Positions 17,961-26,600 of a stretch of DNA of 64,000 nucleotides are shown in pieces (the stretch's first letter is position 1; the number at the start of each line of letters is the position of its first letter). Source of the stretch: Fibrobacter succinogenes (GTDB lineage Bacteria; Fibrobacterota; Fibrobacteria; Fibrobacterales; Fibrobacteraceae); the NCBI GenBank assembly GCA_902756345.1, contig CACVQR010000008.1, positions 1 to 64,000 of the forward strand, read 5' to 3'. The position numbers were made by a program, and so were the translations under genes. Under the pieces are notes generated by a model, which had not been told where the DNA came from, did no database searches, and saw only the letters and a program-made list of their open reading frames with translations.

Positions 17961-18881
17961 TCAGAAAAAATCCACGTTGATGTCTAGACCATCTTGTAAA
18001 ATAATGCGAACCAAGCTATCCGCCGAATGAACGGTCTTGACCAGGTCGTCATGCAGGGTGCGGTCGTTCAGCAAGATACCCACCGTGTTGTCCTTGGATT
18101 CAATCTTCTTCTGGACCTTCACGACGAGTTCATCCAAATGAGTTGTCACTTTTTCCAGTTCGCCCAGCAACTTGTCGGCGTTGCCCATCACCTTTTCGGT
18201 GTTCGCGAACATGTTGTCGATCGGCGGTTTCACGCCATCAATCAAGTTATTCACCTTGACCGTCACCTGGTTCAAGCCTTCAAGGCTCTTCCTAAGCTGC
18301 GGGTCAGCCGTATTCAGCATCACAAGCACGCGGTCTTCCAGCTTTTCTGCCTTCACGAGCAAAGTCTTGAAGCGTTCCTGGAATTCCGGGTTCACAATCG
18401 TCTGGTTCAAAGCCTGCTTGACCGATTCCAGCAGCACCTTCGTCGAGTCGCAGACCTCACCCACAAGACCAAGAGCTTCGGCGATACCGGCATCGAACTG
18501 GCCCGTAATGGTATCGCCCGGGGCAAAGTAGCTCGTCGAATCACCCAGAATCATACCAATCTGGCGTTCGCCCATGATACCGATATTCTGCACGCGAATT
18601 TCGGAATCCTTGGGGATTTTCACGTCGGTGCGGAGTCTAATGGTCACCACCACGCGGTGGCCGGCCAAATCGATCGATTCCACCTTACCGAGCTTCACAC
18701 CGTTTACCTTGACGGGGTCATCGAGCACCAGGGTACTCACCTGGGTAAACCGCAGATAATAGGTGTTAAAGGTTTCGCGAGGGTCCTTCTCGTTTAAGAA
18801 GAATATTCCAAAAACAAGAATAATCAGGGCTAGGATGACCACCAAGCCTACTGAAAAATAAAGAGCCGAATACTTTTTCAT
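17961..18881 (-). CDS. MCE/MlaD-family lipid-transport protein
   Basis: A 306-residue protein with one N-terminal transmembrane anchor (LYFSVGLVVILALIILVFGI) followed by an MCE domain (YYLRFTQVSTLVLDDPVKVNG, GVKLGKVESIDL, VQNIGIMGERQIGM) and a long helical tail (about residues 140-290) as in MlaD-type substrate-binding subunits. Such proteins form hexamers that carry phospholipids between membranes together with an MlaEF ABC transporter; those subunits are not in this window. It starts the run MCE-ptsH-ptsI-slt, with only 8 bases to ptsH. Confidence 0.88.
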   Translation of the reverse strand: MKKYSALYFSVGLVVILALIILVFGIFFLNEKDPRETFNTYYLRFTQVSTLVLDDPVKVNGVKLGKVESIDLAGHRVVVTIRLRTDVKIPKDSEIRVQNIGIMGERQIGMILGDSTSYFAPGDTITGQFDAGIAEALGLVGEVCDSTKVLLESVKQALNQTIVNPEFQERFKTLLVKAEKLEDRVLVMLNTADPQLRKSLEGLNQVTVKVNNLIDGVKPPIDNMFANTEKVMGNADKLLGELEKVTTHLDELVVKVQKKIESKDNTVGILLNDRTLHDDLVKTVHSADSLVRIILQDGLDINVDFF

Positions 18882-18919
18882 TTGGGTTTTAATCTAGCAT
18901 TTTTTGTATGCTATACAGA

Positions 18920-18944
18920 AAAAGCTCTCCGAAAGAGAGCTTTT
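18920..18944 (-). terminator. Rho-independent terminator after trmH
   Basis: A 10-bp perfect stem AAAAGCTCTC/GAGAGCTTTT with a 5-base loop lies 20 bases downstream of the trmH stop; on the minus strand it ends in a T run. It separates trmH from the MCE operon. Confidence 0.85.
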
Positions 18945-18963
18945 AAAACCGGATTTATGGGGG

Positions 18964-19617
18964 CTATTCGTCAATTCGAACAATCGGACTGTTGTTCTCG
19001 ATGCCATTCACATGGCGATCCAGCCAGTCCAAAAGCAAGGCATCGCGTTCTTCCTTCGGGAGCAAGAACTTTTCGCGGCCCACCTTCTGCATATAAACGT
19101 CCAAATACGTCATCAAGACGCCACCTGCCACCGACACGTTCATAGATTCGGTAATGCCGTACTGGGGCAGTTTGAATTCGTAGTCTGCATGGGCGAGCGT
19201 ATCGGGGTGATTTCCATGGAATTCACTACCCAGGTAAAAGGCGGTGGGCTGGCTCAAGTCCAGATCCAGAACAGAATTCGTGGTATTCGTGCTGGCCACG
19301 GCAATCTTGTAACCCTTGGCGCGCAATTTTTCCATGCACAGCATGCGCTTCTTGTAAAGGTACAGGCTCATCCACTTGTAGCTACCTTTCAGAATGGACT
19401 TGTTCACGCTATAGGCGTTGTCTTCTTCGATAATGTGGACATCCTGCAAGCCGAACACTTCGGCCGTACGGATCACGGCAGAAATATTGTGCGGGTCGAA
19501 CAAATCTTCGAGCACCATGCAAAAATGTCTCGTACGGCGGTCCACCACAGACGTCAAAAGTTCACGACGGCGTTCCGTCACGCGTTCCAAAAGGGATTCC
19601 AAAGTTTCGTTCGTCAT
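18964..19617 (-). CDS. trmH: tRNA (guanosine-2'-O)-methyltransferase
   Basis: A 217-residue SPOUT methyltransferase. The three SpoU motifs are present: NISAVIRTAEVFGL near residue 44, the middle FYLGSEFHGN near 131 and ESMNVSVAGGVLM near 157. The N-terminal helix (ERVTERRRELLTSVVDRRTR) fits TrmH, which methylates G18 of the tRNA D-loop. It overlaps the stop of the exported unknown by 4 bases and is followed by a strong terminator. Confidence 0.9.
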   Translation of the reverse strand: MTNETLESLLERVTERRRELLTSVVDRRTRHFCMVLEDLFDPHNISAVIRTAEVFGLQDVHIIEEDNAYSVNKSILKGSYKWMSLYLYKKRMLCMEKLRAKGYKIAVASTNTTNSVLDLDLSQPTAFYLGSEFHGNHPDTLAHADYEFKLPQYGITESMNVSVAGGVLMTYLDVYMQKVGREKFLLPKEERDALLLDWLDRHVNGIENNSPIVRIDE

Positions 19618-20681
19618 TTCTTTTCCTTAATAACCTGAAGGTCCTTTACCATAATAGGCACCGCCTGCATATCCTGTTCCCGCTTTTGCTTGCGTGCTTT
19701 CTGCAAGCGTTCAAAATCGCCAAGTTCCCAATGAGCGCCGTTTACGACTTCTTCGAAATCCAAAACGTACTGCACGTTTTCATCGGACTTGAGAGCAGCA
19801 CTCTTGAGCATGGGTTCCTTATTGCCGCTAAAGTACATTCCCGACGCTTTCTTGATATCGTTCACAATCTGCTCGATTTTCGTGTTCACGACACTTCTGA
19901 ACACCTTCATCTGCATAATGGAATTGAGCACCGAATTGCCCGGGAACACGATTGCAGTTAACTTGTACTTAATAATCTTGCCCGGCATCGGGTCCATGTC
20001 CAAGTAGGCGATTGCCGTTCCGTGGAGAGCCCACTTCAAAATTTTTGCATGACCGTACCCAAAGAACAAGTCGCGCATGCCAAGCTTTTGACCGGCGCTG
20101 TCCTGCAAGGCCCAGTAGAATTCGCCCGAAAGGCTACGGCCATTGCTACCGTTAAAGAACCGTCTGTTCGGGTGCGTGTATTCAAGCACGTAGTTTTCGT
20201 CGAGATAGGCGTTTATCAGCTGCGCCGTAAACGGCATGTTGTCGAACAAGTACTTGATAACGTTTTCATCAAGCGGAAGCGTTCCCGCATAAGTGTATTC
20301 CACGCGGTACTGGCGTCCGAGTCTCGCATAAATTTCAGGAACCATCGGGGCCTTGGGGTCGGCCTTGTATCCGCGACTTGCCAGTTCCTTGTAAGGCTTG
20401 CAGAATTCGTCGTCGTACTTGACCTTGGGCCAGGGTTTCATGTCATCTTCAAAACAGCCTTCGAACACCTGGTTCATGCAAATCTTGAGCCCAGAGCAAA
20501 GCGAGCGCAAATCATCGTTGCTGCCCAGCTTCTTGCGCAGGTTATCATGCATGCGCACCTTCACCATGGGGTCTACCGATACGGCATAGTTCGCCGCAGG
20601 ATTGTCACCAGCAAAAGAAACCGAAATGCTCAAAAGCATTCCCGCAAGCACACCCCCTGCAATACGGCTTAGCCACGACAT
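19614..20681 (-). CDS. Exported protein of unknown function
   Basis: A 355-residue protein with a signal peptide (GGVLAGMLLSISVSFAGD). No family was recognised. Visible features: four cysteines between residues about 60 and 95 (SLCSGLKICMNQVFEGCFED, then EFCKPY), an aromatic-rich middle (EYTHPNRRFFNGSNG, FFGYGHAKILKW) and a basic, helical C-terminus (LQKARKQKREQD). It follows the M16-like lipoprotein by 2 bases and overlaps trmH by 4 bases, so the three are co-transcribed. Most likely periplasmic or outer-membrane associated. Confidence 0.7.
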   Translation of the reverse strand: MSWLSRIAGGVLAGMLLSISVSFAGDNPAANYAVSVDPMVKVRMHDNLRKKLGSNDDLRSLCSGLKICMNQVFEGCFEDDMKPWPKVKYDDEFCKPYKELASRGYKADPKAPMVPEIYARLGRQYRVEYTYAGTLPLDENVIKYLFDNMPFTAQLINAYLDENYVLEYTHPNRRFFNGSNGRSLSGEFYWALQDSAGQKLGMRDLFFGYGHAKILKWALHGTAIAYLDMDPMPGKIIKYKLTAIVFPGNSVLNSIMQMKVFRSVVNTKIEQIVNDIKKASGMYFSGNKEPMLKSAALKSDENVQYVLDFEEVVNGAHWELGDFERLQKARKQKREQDMQAVPIMVKDLQVIKEKK

Positions 20682-20683
20682 AA

Positions 20684-22237
20684 TTATCTAAACTCCAGAC
20701 TGTCCTGAGGTATAACGGTGAAGGGTTTAATCGATTCCAATTTCGAAACGGGAGCAACAATCGAGGTGGTCATTTTATCCATGTCAAAATATTTCTTGAC
20801 CATCGCCTTCACTTGGTCGGCAGTCACGGCATTGATTTCTTTCACGTATTCCAGGTAGTGGTCGTAAGACTTGCCCAACAATTCGCCCTTTGCAAAAATC
20901 ACGGCAGTCGCCTCAGGGCTGTCGAACAGGCTCGGCAGGCTTTCGATCAGGGATTTCTTAGCCTGTGCAAGTTCTTCTTCAGTGGGCCCCTGTTCGGCAA
21001 ATTCGTTCACCACTTCGCGAATCAGCTTCAAGGCGAATTCCACCGATTCCACCTTGGTCTGCAGCGCAATGGTCACCATGGCCGTGTCGCGGTAGTCGTT
21101 ACCCACCGAGCTGTACACGCTGTAGGCAAGGCCTTCATCACTACGCACACGGTTCATCAGGCGGCTCGTAAAGCTGCCGCCGCCCAGAATAAAGTTCGCC
21201 ACCGCCGCCGGATAGTAATCCGCATGGGGCCTACGTACAAAGGGCTGGTTCATCGAAATGTTGGCCTGCGTGATATCCTTATCGACCACATAGATTCCGG
21301 GCTTTCTTACAAACGTAAGCGGAGTCGGTTCCTGCACCACAGGCTTTGCCCCCATCTTCACGGTCTTGGCAACCGCGGCATTCCAGCCTTCAAAGAATTC
21401 CTTGAGCATGGTCACCGCGGAATCCTTGTCGATATCGCCCGAAAGGGCGAACATGATTCGGGAATCCGCATACACGCCCTGGGCCAGGCGCTTCAAGTCG
21501 GCAATCGTCACCTTCTTGTAGTCGGCGGCATTGGCATCCCAAAGTCTCGGGTTCGGAGCGTAATTCACTTTGGAGCGGAGCGCCGAAAGCACCTTTGCCG
21601 GAGTATCGTAGCGGCGGTCATAGGCGGTCAGGTAATTCGCACGCAGAATTTCGAACTGTTCCTTATCGAAAGCCGGCGCCGTCAGCACCTGCTTCGAAAG
21701 CGAAAGCATGTTCGCGAAATCCTTGGACAGACAGTCGATATCGAAAGTCGAGGTAAACGTTCCGACCGACGACGTGATTCCGGCACTGATAAATTCCAGG
21801 GAATCGTCCAGCGCCTTGGCCGAAATGCCACCACCGCCACCGCGGCGAAGCATACTACCCACCATCGACGAGGCCGCCTCGTCTTTAAGAGCAAGCGGCA
21901 CACGAGGCTGTTCAAAGTAAACCGTAAAGTTCACCAGCGGCAGGCTCCTGTCGCTCACGATATAGCCCGAAATGCCCGGAGCAATTTCTACGCGATAATC
22001 CTTCGGATAGGGAGCCACATACTTGTACTCCGGAAACTGGATATCCTTGTAACTTGCGGGAATAGCGGGCTCAGCCTTTTTTTCAACGGCGGGAGTCGCC
22101 ACCGAATCCGCCTGCGCGACAGCCGGAGCCGGCTCCGTCTGCGGTTCCGGCGAACTAGAACAAGCCCACAAAGCAAACGCAGTCGCTACCGACGCAACCA
22201 TCGAAAAGAAAACTTTCAAATCAAACTTCATCATCAT
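20684..22237 (-). CDS. M16-family peptidase-like lipoprotein lacking HxxEH
   Basis: A 517-residue lipoprotein (signal ending FALWACSSS) with the two-domain M16B architecture. In the first half, where active enzymes have HxxEH, the sequence reads LKDEAASSMVGSMLRRGGGG, so the zinc ligands appear to be missing. The R/Y motif of the second half is intact (GGSFTSRLMNRVRSDEGLAY). M16B proteins often work as pairs of one catalytic and one non-catalytic subunit; this looks like the non-catalytic kind, and no partner is in the window. Three consecutive ATGs (22237, 22234, 22231) follow a TATCTTTC box by 2 bases, suggesting a leaderless transcript. Confidence 0.82.
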   Translation of the reverse strand: MMMKFDLKVFFSMVASVATAFALWACSSSPEPQTEPAPAVAQADSVATPAVEKKAEPAIPASYKDIQFPEYKYVAPYPKDYRVEIAPGISGYIVSDRSLPLVNFTVYFEQPRVPLALKDEAASSMVGSMLRRGGGGGISAKALDDSLEFISAGITSSVGTFTSTFDIDCLSKDFANMLSLSKQVLTAPAFDKEQFEILRANYLTAYDRRYDTPAKVLSALRSKVNYAPNPRLWDANAADYKKVTIADLKRLAQGVYADSRIMFALSGDIDKDSAVTMLKEFFEGWNAAVAKTVKMGAKPVVQEPTPLTFVRKPGIYVVDKDITQANISMNQPFVRRPHADYYPAAVANFILGGGSFTSRLMNRVRSDEGLAYSVYSSVGNDYRDTAMVTIALQTKVESVEFALKLIREVVNEFAEQGPTEEELAQAKKSLIESLPSLFDSPEATAVIFAKGELLGKSYDHYLEYVKEINAVTADQVKAMVKKYFDMDKMTTSIVAPVSKLESIKPFTVIPQDSLEFR

Positions 22238-22263
22238 GAAAGATAGTAAATCGGCATATAAAA

Positions 22264-22546
22264 CCACACGGATTCAAAATGCCCAACGGCATTTCTGATA
22301 AAAAATAAAAATTCAACCAATTAAAACTTGATTTCACACTAAAAATCTATGAAAAACAAGAAAACGCGTTAGCGTTTTCCAATAAATGCGCAAGGCGAGT
22401 GTTGCAGGACTGCTTGCAGGCCTATAACCGAGCCGAGCATTTAACGCCGTTGGCGTTCGTGGCTACGGTTATGCCATAACAGAAAACAAGTTTTCTGCTG
22501 CGTCATAACCTTGCACACTTTTAGTACTTTAGTACAATCCGTGTGG
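22264..22546. repeat. 283-bp structured intergenic element with 11-bp terminal inverted repeats
   Basis: CCACACGGATT (22264-22274) and AATCCGTGTGG (22536-22546) are perfect inverted repeats. Between them lie stem-loops: GAAAACGC/GCGTTTTC (22360-22379); a nested structure ATAACCG+AGCC (22424-22434) pairing with GGCT+CGGTTAT (22461-22472), enclosing AACGCC/GGCGTT (22443-22457); and CAGAAAAC/GTTTTCTG (22480-22497). No ORF is plausible. It fills the gap between two divergent genes whose promoter boxes lie outside it. It could be a MITE-like element or a structured RNA. Confidence 0.6.
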
Positions 22547-22593
22547 CTCTAAAAAAAGCTCTTGACGCGTAATTCTTTTCTATCTTTCGCCAC

Positions 22594-23538
22594 ATGCCAG
22601 GCATCATCCGTTTTGCACCGAGCCCTACGGGCTTTCTACACGAAGGGCACCTGCTTTCCGCCCTTTACGTGTACGCCGCCGCAAAAAAATGGGACCTCAA
22701 AATCCACCTGCGCATCGAGGACCACGATCAAGGCCGTGCCCGCAAGGAATATATCGAAGGCATCCGCGAAGATCTCGCCTGGTTCGGCTTCAAGTACGAC
22801 AGCGAAAGCATCCAGAGTTCGCATTTTGACTTTTTCCAGAAAGTTCTCGACAAGCTCACCGCCAATGGCCTCGTTTACCCCTGCACCTGCAGCCGCAAGC
22901 AATTGCAATCCGAAAACCCCGTAAGCGAAACCGGCGAAGTCATTTACCAAGGCAAGTGCTATAACGAATTCAGAATTCGGAATTCAGATTTCGGAGTAAA
23001 AAATTCTAAAGTGCGAACTCCAAACTCCGAATTACCGCATAGCCTGCGCATCGTAATTCCAGACAAAGTAATCAACTGGCACGACGAACGCCTCGGCGAC
23101 TTCGCCGAAAATCCGAAAAAGCAATGCGGCGACTTCCCTATCCGCGACCGCGAAGGCTTTTGGACCTACCAATTCGCCGTCTGCATCGACGACCTCACCG
23201 AAGGCATTACCCACATCGTCCGCGGCGAAGACATCCGCAATTCCACCGCCCGCCAGATTGCGCTTTCCCAGCTGATTGCCGACACCTGCCAGGGCGACCA
23301 GGCCCTTGCTATCCCCCCGTACACGCGAGCACTGTATTTGCACCACCCCCTTATTGTGGATTCCGGCGGCAAAAAGCTTTCCAAGCGCGAACACGCCTAT
23401 AGCCTCCGCCAAGACAAGGACAGGGGTAAAACGCCCCAGGAACTCCTTGGGCAAATCCTCTACAAAGCGGGATTTTTGTCCAACAATACCCCGACAACGT
23501 TGGAACAGGCGATAGCGACCGTCGCAGAGCGTCTATAA
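22594..23538 (+). CDS. gluQ: Glutamyl-Q tRNA(Asp) synthetase
   Basis: A 314-residue truncated class I synthetase that glutamylates queuosine in the anticodon of tRNA-Asp and lacks the anticodon-binding domain. HIGH-type motif in FAPSPTGFLHEGHLLSAL (residues 6-23), RIEDHDQGRA, the Cys region YPCTCSRKQL near 89, and the KMSKS-type motif KKLSKREH near 262. Residues 125-147 (EFRIRNSDF to TPNSEL) are encoded by a 69-bp repeat insertion that keeps the frame, placed after the YQGKCYN segment, a usually variable loop. TATCTT at 22581-22586 lies 7 bases before the ATG. Confidence 0.9.
   Translation: MPGIIRFAPSPTGFLHEGHLLSALYVYAAAKKWDLKIHLRIEDHDQGRARKEYIEGIREDLAWFGFKYDSESIQSSHFDFFQKVLDKLTANGLVYPCTCSRKQLQSENPVSETGEVIYQGKCYNEFRIRNSDFGVKNSKVRTPNSELPHSLRIVIPDKVINWHDERLGDFAENPKKQCGDFPIRDREGFWTYQFAVCIDDLTEGITHIVRGEDIRNSTARQIALSQLIADTCQGDQALAIPPYTRALYLHHPLIVDSGGKKLSKREHAYSLRQDKDRGKTPQELLGQILYKAGFLSNNTPTTLEQAIATVAERL
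22966..23034. repeat. Heptamer-array insertion inside gluQ
   Basis: 7-bp units GAATTCA, GAATTCG, GAATTCA, GATTTCG (22966-22993) form one arm and CGAACTC, CAAACTC, CGAATTA (23014-23034) an inverted, imperfect second arm, with a short AT-rich centre. Length 69 bp = 23 codons, starting exactly at codon 125, so the frame is kept. Confidence 0.75.
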
Positions 23539-23607
23539 GCACGCCTTTTTTGCCCCTTTTTAATCACCTAATTCCCCAACCAGCAATAAATTAGGTATAT
23601 TCAAGGT

Positions 23608-26600
23608 ATGTCTTCACCTTCTGCTATTGTCGCCAAAATTCGGCAAGAAGCCGCCCTCTTTGACTCCAAAGACCGTTTACTCAGTTTTTCGACCAAGAAC
23701 GACTTTCAGTCTCCCCTGATTACCGAAGCCGGAGACCTCTTCTACGAAAAATGGGTACAGGCTCAAGGGCCGCTTCCCCTGGAATCCTTTTTCCAGGTTT
23801 CCCAGAATTTTTCGGCGCAGCAAAAGATTACCGCCCTCGACACGATTTCGGCGGTACTCCGCCAAAAACTCGACGATCTCGGTGAGACAGACCTTTACCT
23901 GCTTCTCGGCTTTTTAAAGTGGGACGGCAACGCCCTTGCCCCGAGCCTCCTGGTTCCGCTCGACTACGACGCCACCAAGGGCACGGTTACCATTTCCAAG
24001 CGTACCCCCATCGAAAATATCGTTTTGCGCGAGCGCCTCAAAGACTCCATCGCGCTCCCCACCGCCGAAGACGCAATCATCAACGGCAAGTTCAGCCTGC
24101 TTCTGTACTTTTCACAATTTGAAAAAGCCATAGCATGCGAACGCAACTGGCGATTCACCCGCCACGGGCTTTGCCTCGGTTTTTTCAATACCAACCTGCT
24201 CGCCCTCAAGAAACGGTTCAGCAAGGGCTTTTCCGACAAGTCTATCGACGGAAACCCCATCCTGGCATCCCTCCTTCGCAACGAAGGCTTCCAGACCCAG
24301 GAATCCCTTTTCGAAGAGCAGGATTTCGACAATGTCTTCTCGCCCGCCGACCACCATTTCCTTTACACCACTGATTCGCATACGAATAAAGTGACGGTGG
24401 ATGCCGAAAACGAGAACGCCTGTGCATACGCAATCCAGACGCTCCCCGGCACCGAAAAAATAAAGGTGGCCGCAAACATTGTCGCCGACGAAATCGCCCA
24501 AGGTAAAAAAGTCCTAGTTGTCCACAAGCGCGCCGTTACCAAGCGTGCCTTCCAGAACGCCTGGCGACCGCCCTTCCGCAGTTTCCCGAACAGCGACAGA
24601 AGTGCACTCGAACAGAAAGTCCGCGCCATGCGCAACGGTTTTCTGGAATACTACAACGCAGTCAACAAGCCCATTCCGCCCACCAACGTGGTGCTTTCGG
24701 ACTTGCTACGCGAATTCAAGGACGTAAGACCGCCCAAGAAGAAGTTCCCCGACCGCATTTTCCGCGGTATCGCCCAACTGGACTTTGACGGCTACCAGGA
24801 ACTCAAGAAAGATCTCCAGATTCTGTCGGAGCTCTATTTCGACAAGAAGGGAGTCGAAGCCCGCAAGGCCTTCCGCGGCGTAAAGATTTCAAGCCTTTCG
24901 CCCGAACAGCAGCAAGCACTTTCCGAAGATCTACGCTGCGCTGCAGAAAGCGCCCAGAAACTCGCCCCGATTATCCAGAAAATGGAATCGACCGGACTCT
25001 TCCCCACCGGCATATTCCTGTCGGGCATGATCGACATCCTCGAACTGCTGCGCGACAACTTTGACGAAAAAACGCCTACGTTCGAAGACTGGCAACTGCG
25101 CAGCCACAACTGGACCGCCTACAGGGACACCCTCATGCACCTCCCCGAAGCGGGCGACCAATGGGTGCGGTACCGCAGGCAGACCTCAGACATTTACACC
25201 GACAACGCCGTCGACGAAAACATCCAGAACGCGCGCGACGACTTCGCCGAATGCCAGAACATTTCTCTCAAGGGTCTTTCGGAACGCTACCGCACTTCGC
25301 GCAAGCGCCTCATGCAGGTCATCCGCAAGCCCAAGACCGTCGACTCCGACGCCAAGCTCCTGGACTTGATCGACACACTCCTCGAACTGCAGGCAAACAA
25401 GAAAACTTACAAGGAAAGCGCCGTACTCGGCAACCACTTGCTCGGACGCGACTGGCACTTCGAAGGTTCCAACTGGGTCGAACTCAACCAGAAGATTCAG
25501 TACATCTACAACTTCCGCGACCAGCACCAAGACGACCCCAGGTTCGACCTGTTGTTGCAGCTGCTGGAACAGTGGCACAACTTCAAGGACTTGCAGCCGG
25601 AACTTTCGAACCTCTGGAATTCCGTCATCGAGCTCCAGACATCGATCAAGCAAATCAACAAGGACCTGGATCTCGAGACTCCGCTCGAAAGCCTGAGCAT
25701 CGAAAAATGGCTCGGCCAGATCCAGGTATGGAACGACAACTGGAGCCACCTCGACATCCACCTGCAGCTGACAGCCCATCTCAAGAAGATGGAAGGCTAC
25801 TGCAACACGGCCCTCATCGAATACCTCAAGGATCCCGAAAACGCAGACGCCGACTTCAGCAGTGCACTCGCCCATTACTGGACCGGCGCCCAAATCCAGG
25901 CTGCCACCAAGGAATGTCCCGTGCTCTTCTCGGAATCGCCAAAGACCAAGGCGCAAAAGAGCAAGGAATACCGCTCGCTCCTAGACCAGTTCTGCAGCGC
26001 AAACTTCAGGGAACTGCACAGCGCCGTCGATGCCGACCCAAGCGTTCTTGTTGTCGAAGAACTTTCCGACGCCCTCAGCATCCCCGAAAAGCAGACCTTC
26101 GACATTTCGATTATTCTTGACGCCGACGCCATCTCGCTGGTCGAAGCCTTGCCGATCCTGCTTGCCGCACCCAAGACCATTCTCATTGGCGACCCGCACA
26201 ACCCGAGTCACGACTACCTGCCGATCGACGCCTTCCACGAAGAAGCAGTCACGCGCAGTGCCTTCTTCCAAGAAAGCATTCTGACAGCGGCTCTACGCCA
26301 GGGCGCACCGACTAGGGAACTCTGGTTCACCTCGCAGTACGGCGACCCGGCAATCGTCACGTTCGCCAACGAACGCATCTACAATCACGGAATCAAGCAG
26401 TTTCCGCCCCCGAACAACGAAATTTTCAAGGGGATTTCGATCAAGGAAGTTTCCGACAAAATCGAAACGATCGCGCTTACGGCTATCCGCCACGCAGAGC
26501 GCCATCCCGAAAAGACTCTTGGTATCATCGCATTCCACCAGTCTACCTGTCAAGAAATCGAAGACGCTATTCGGGCCAGACTTGTTGCAGGCACCCCTGC

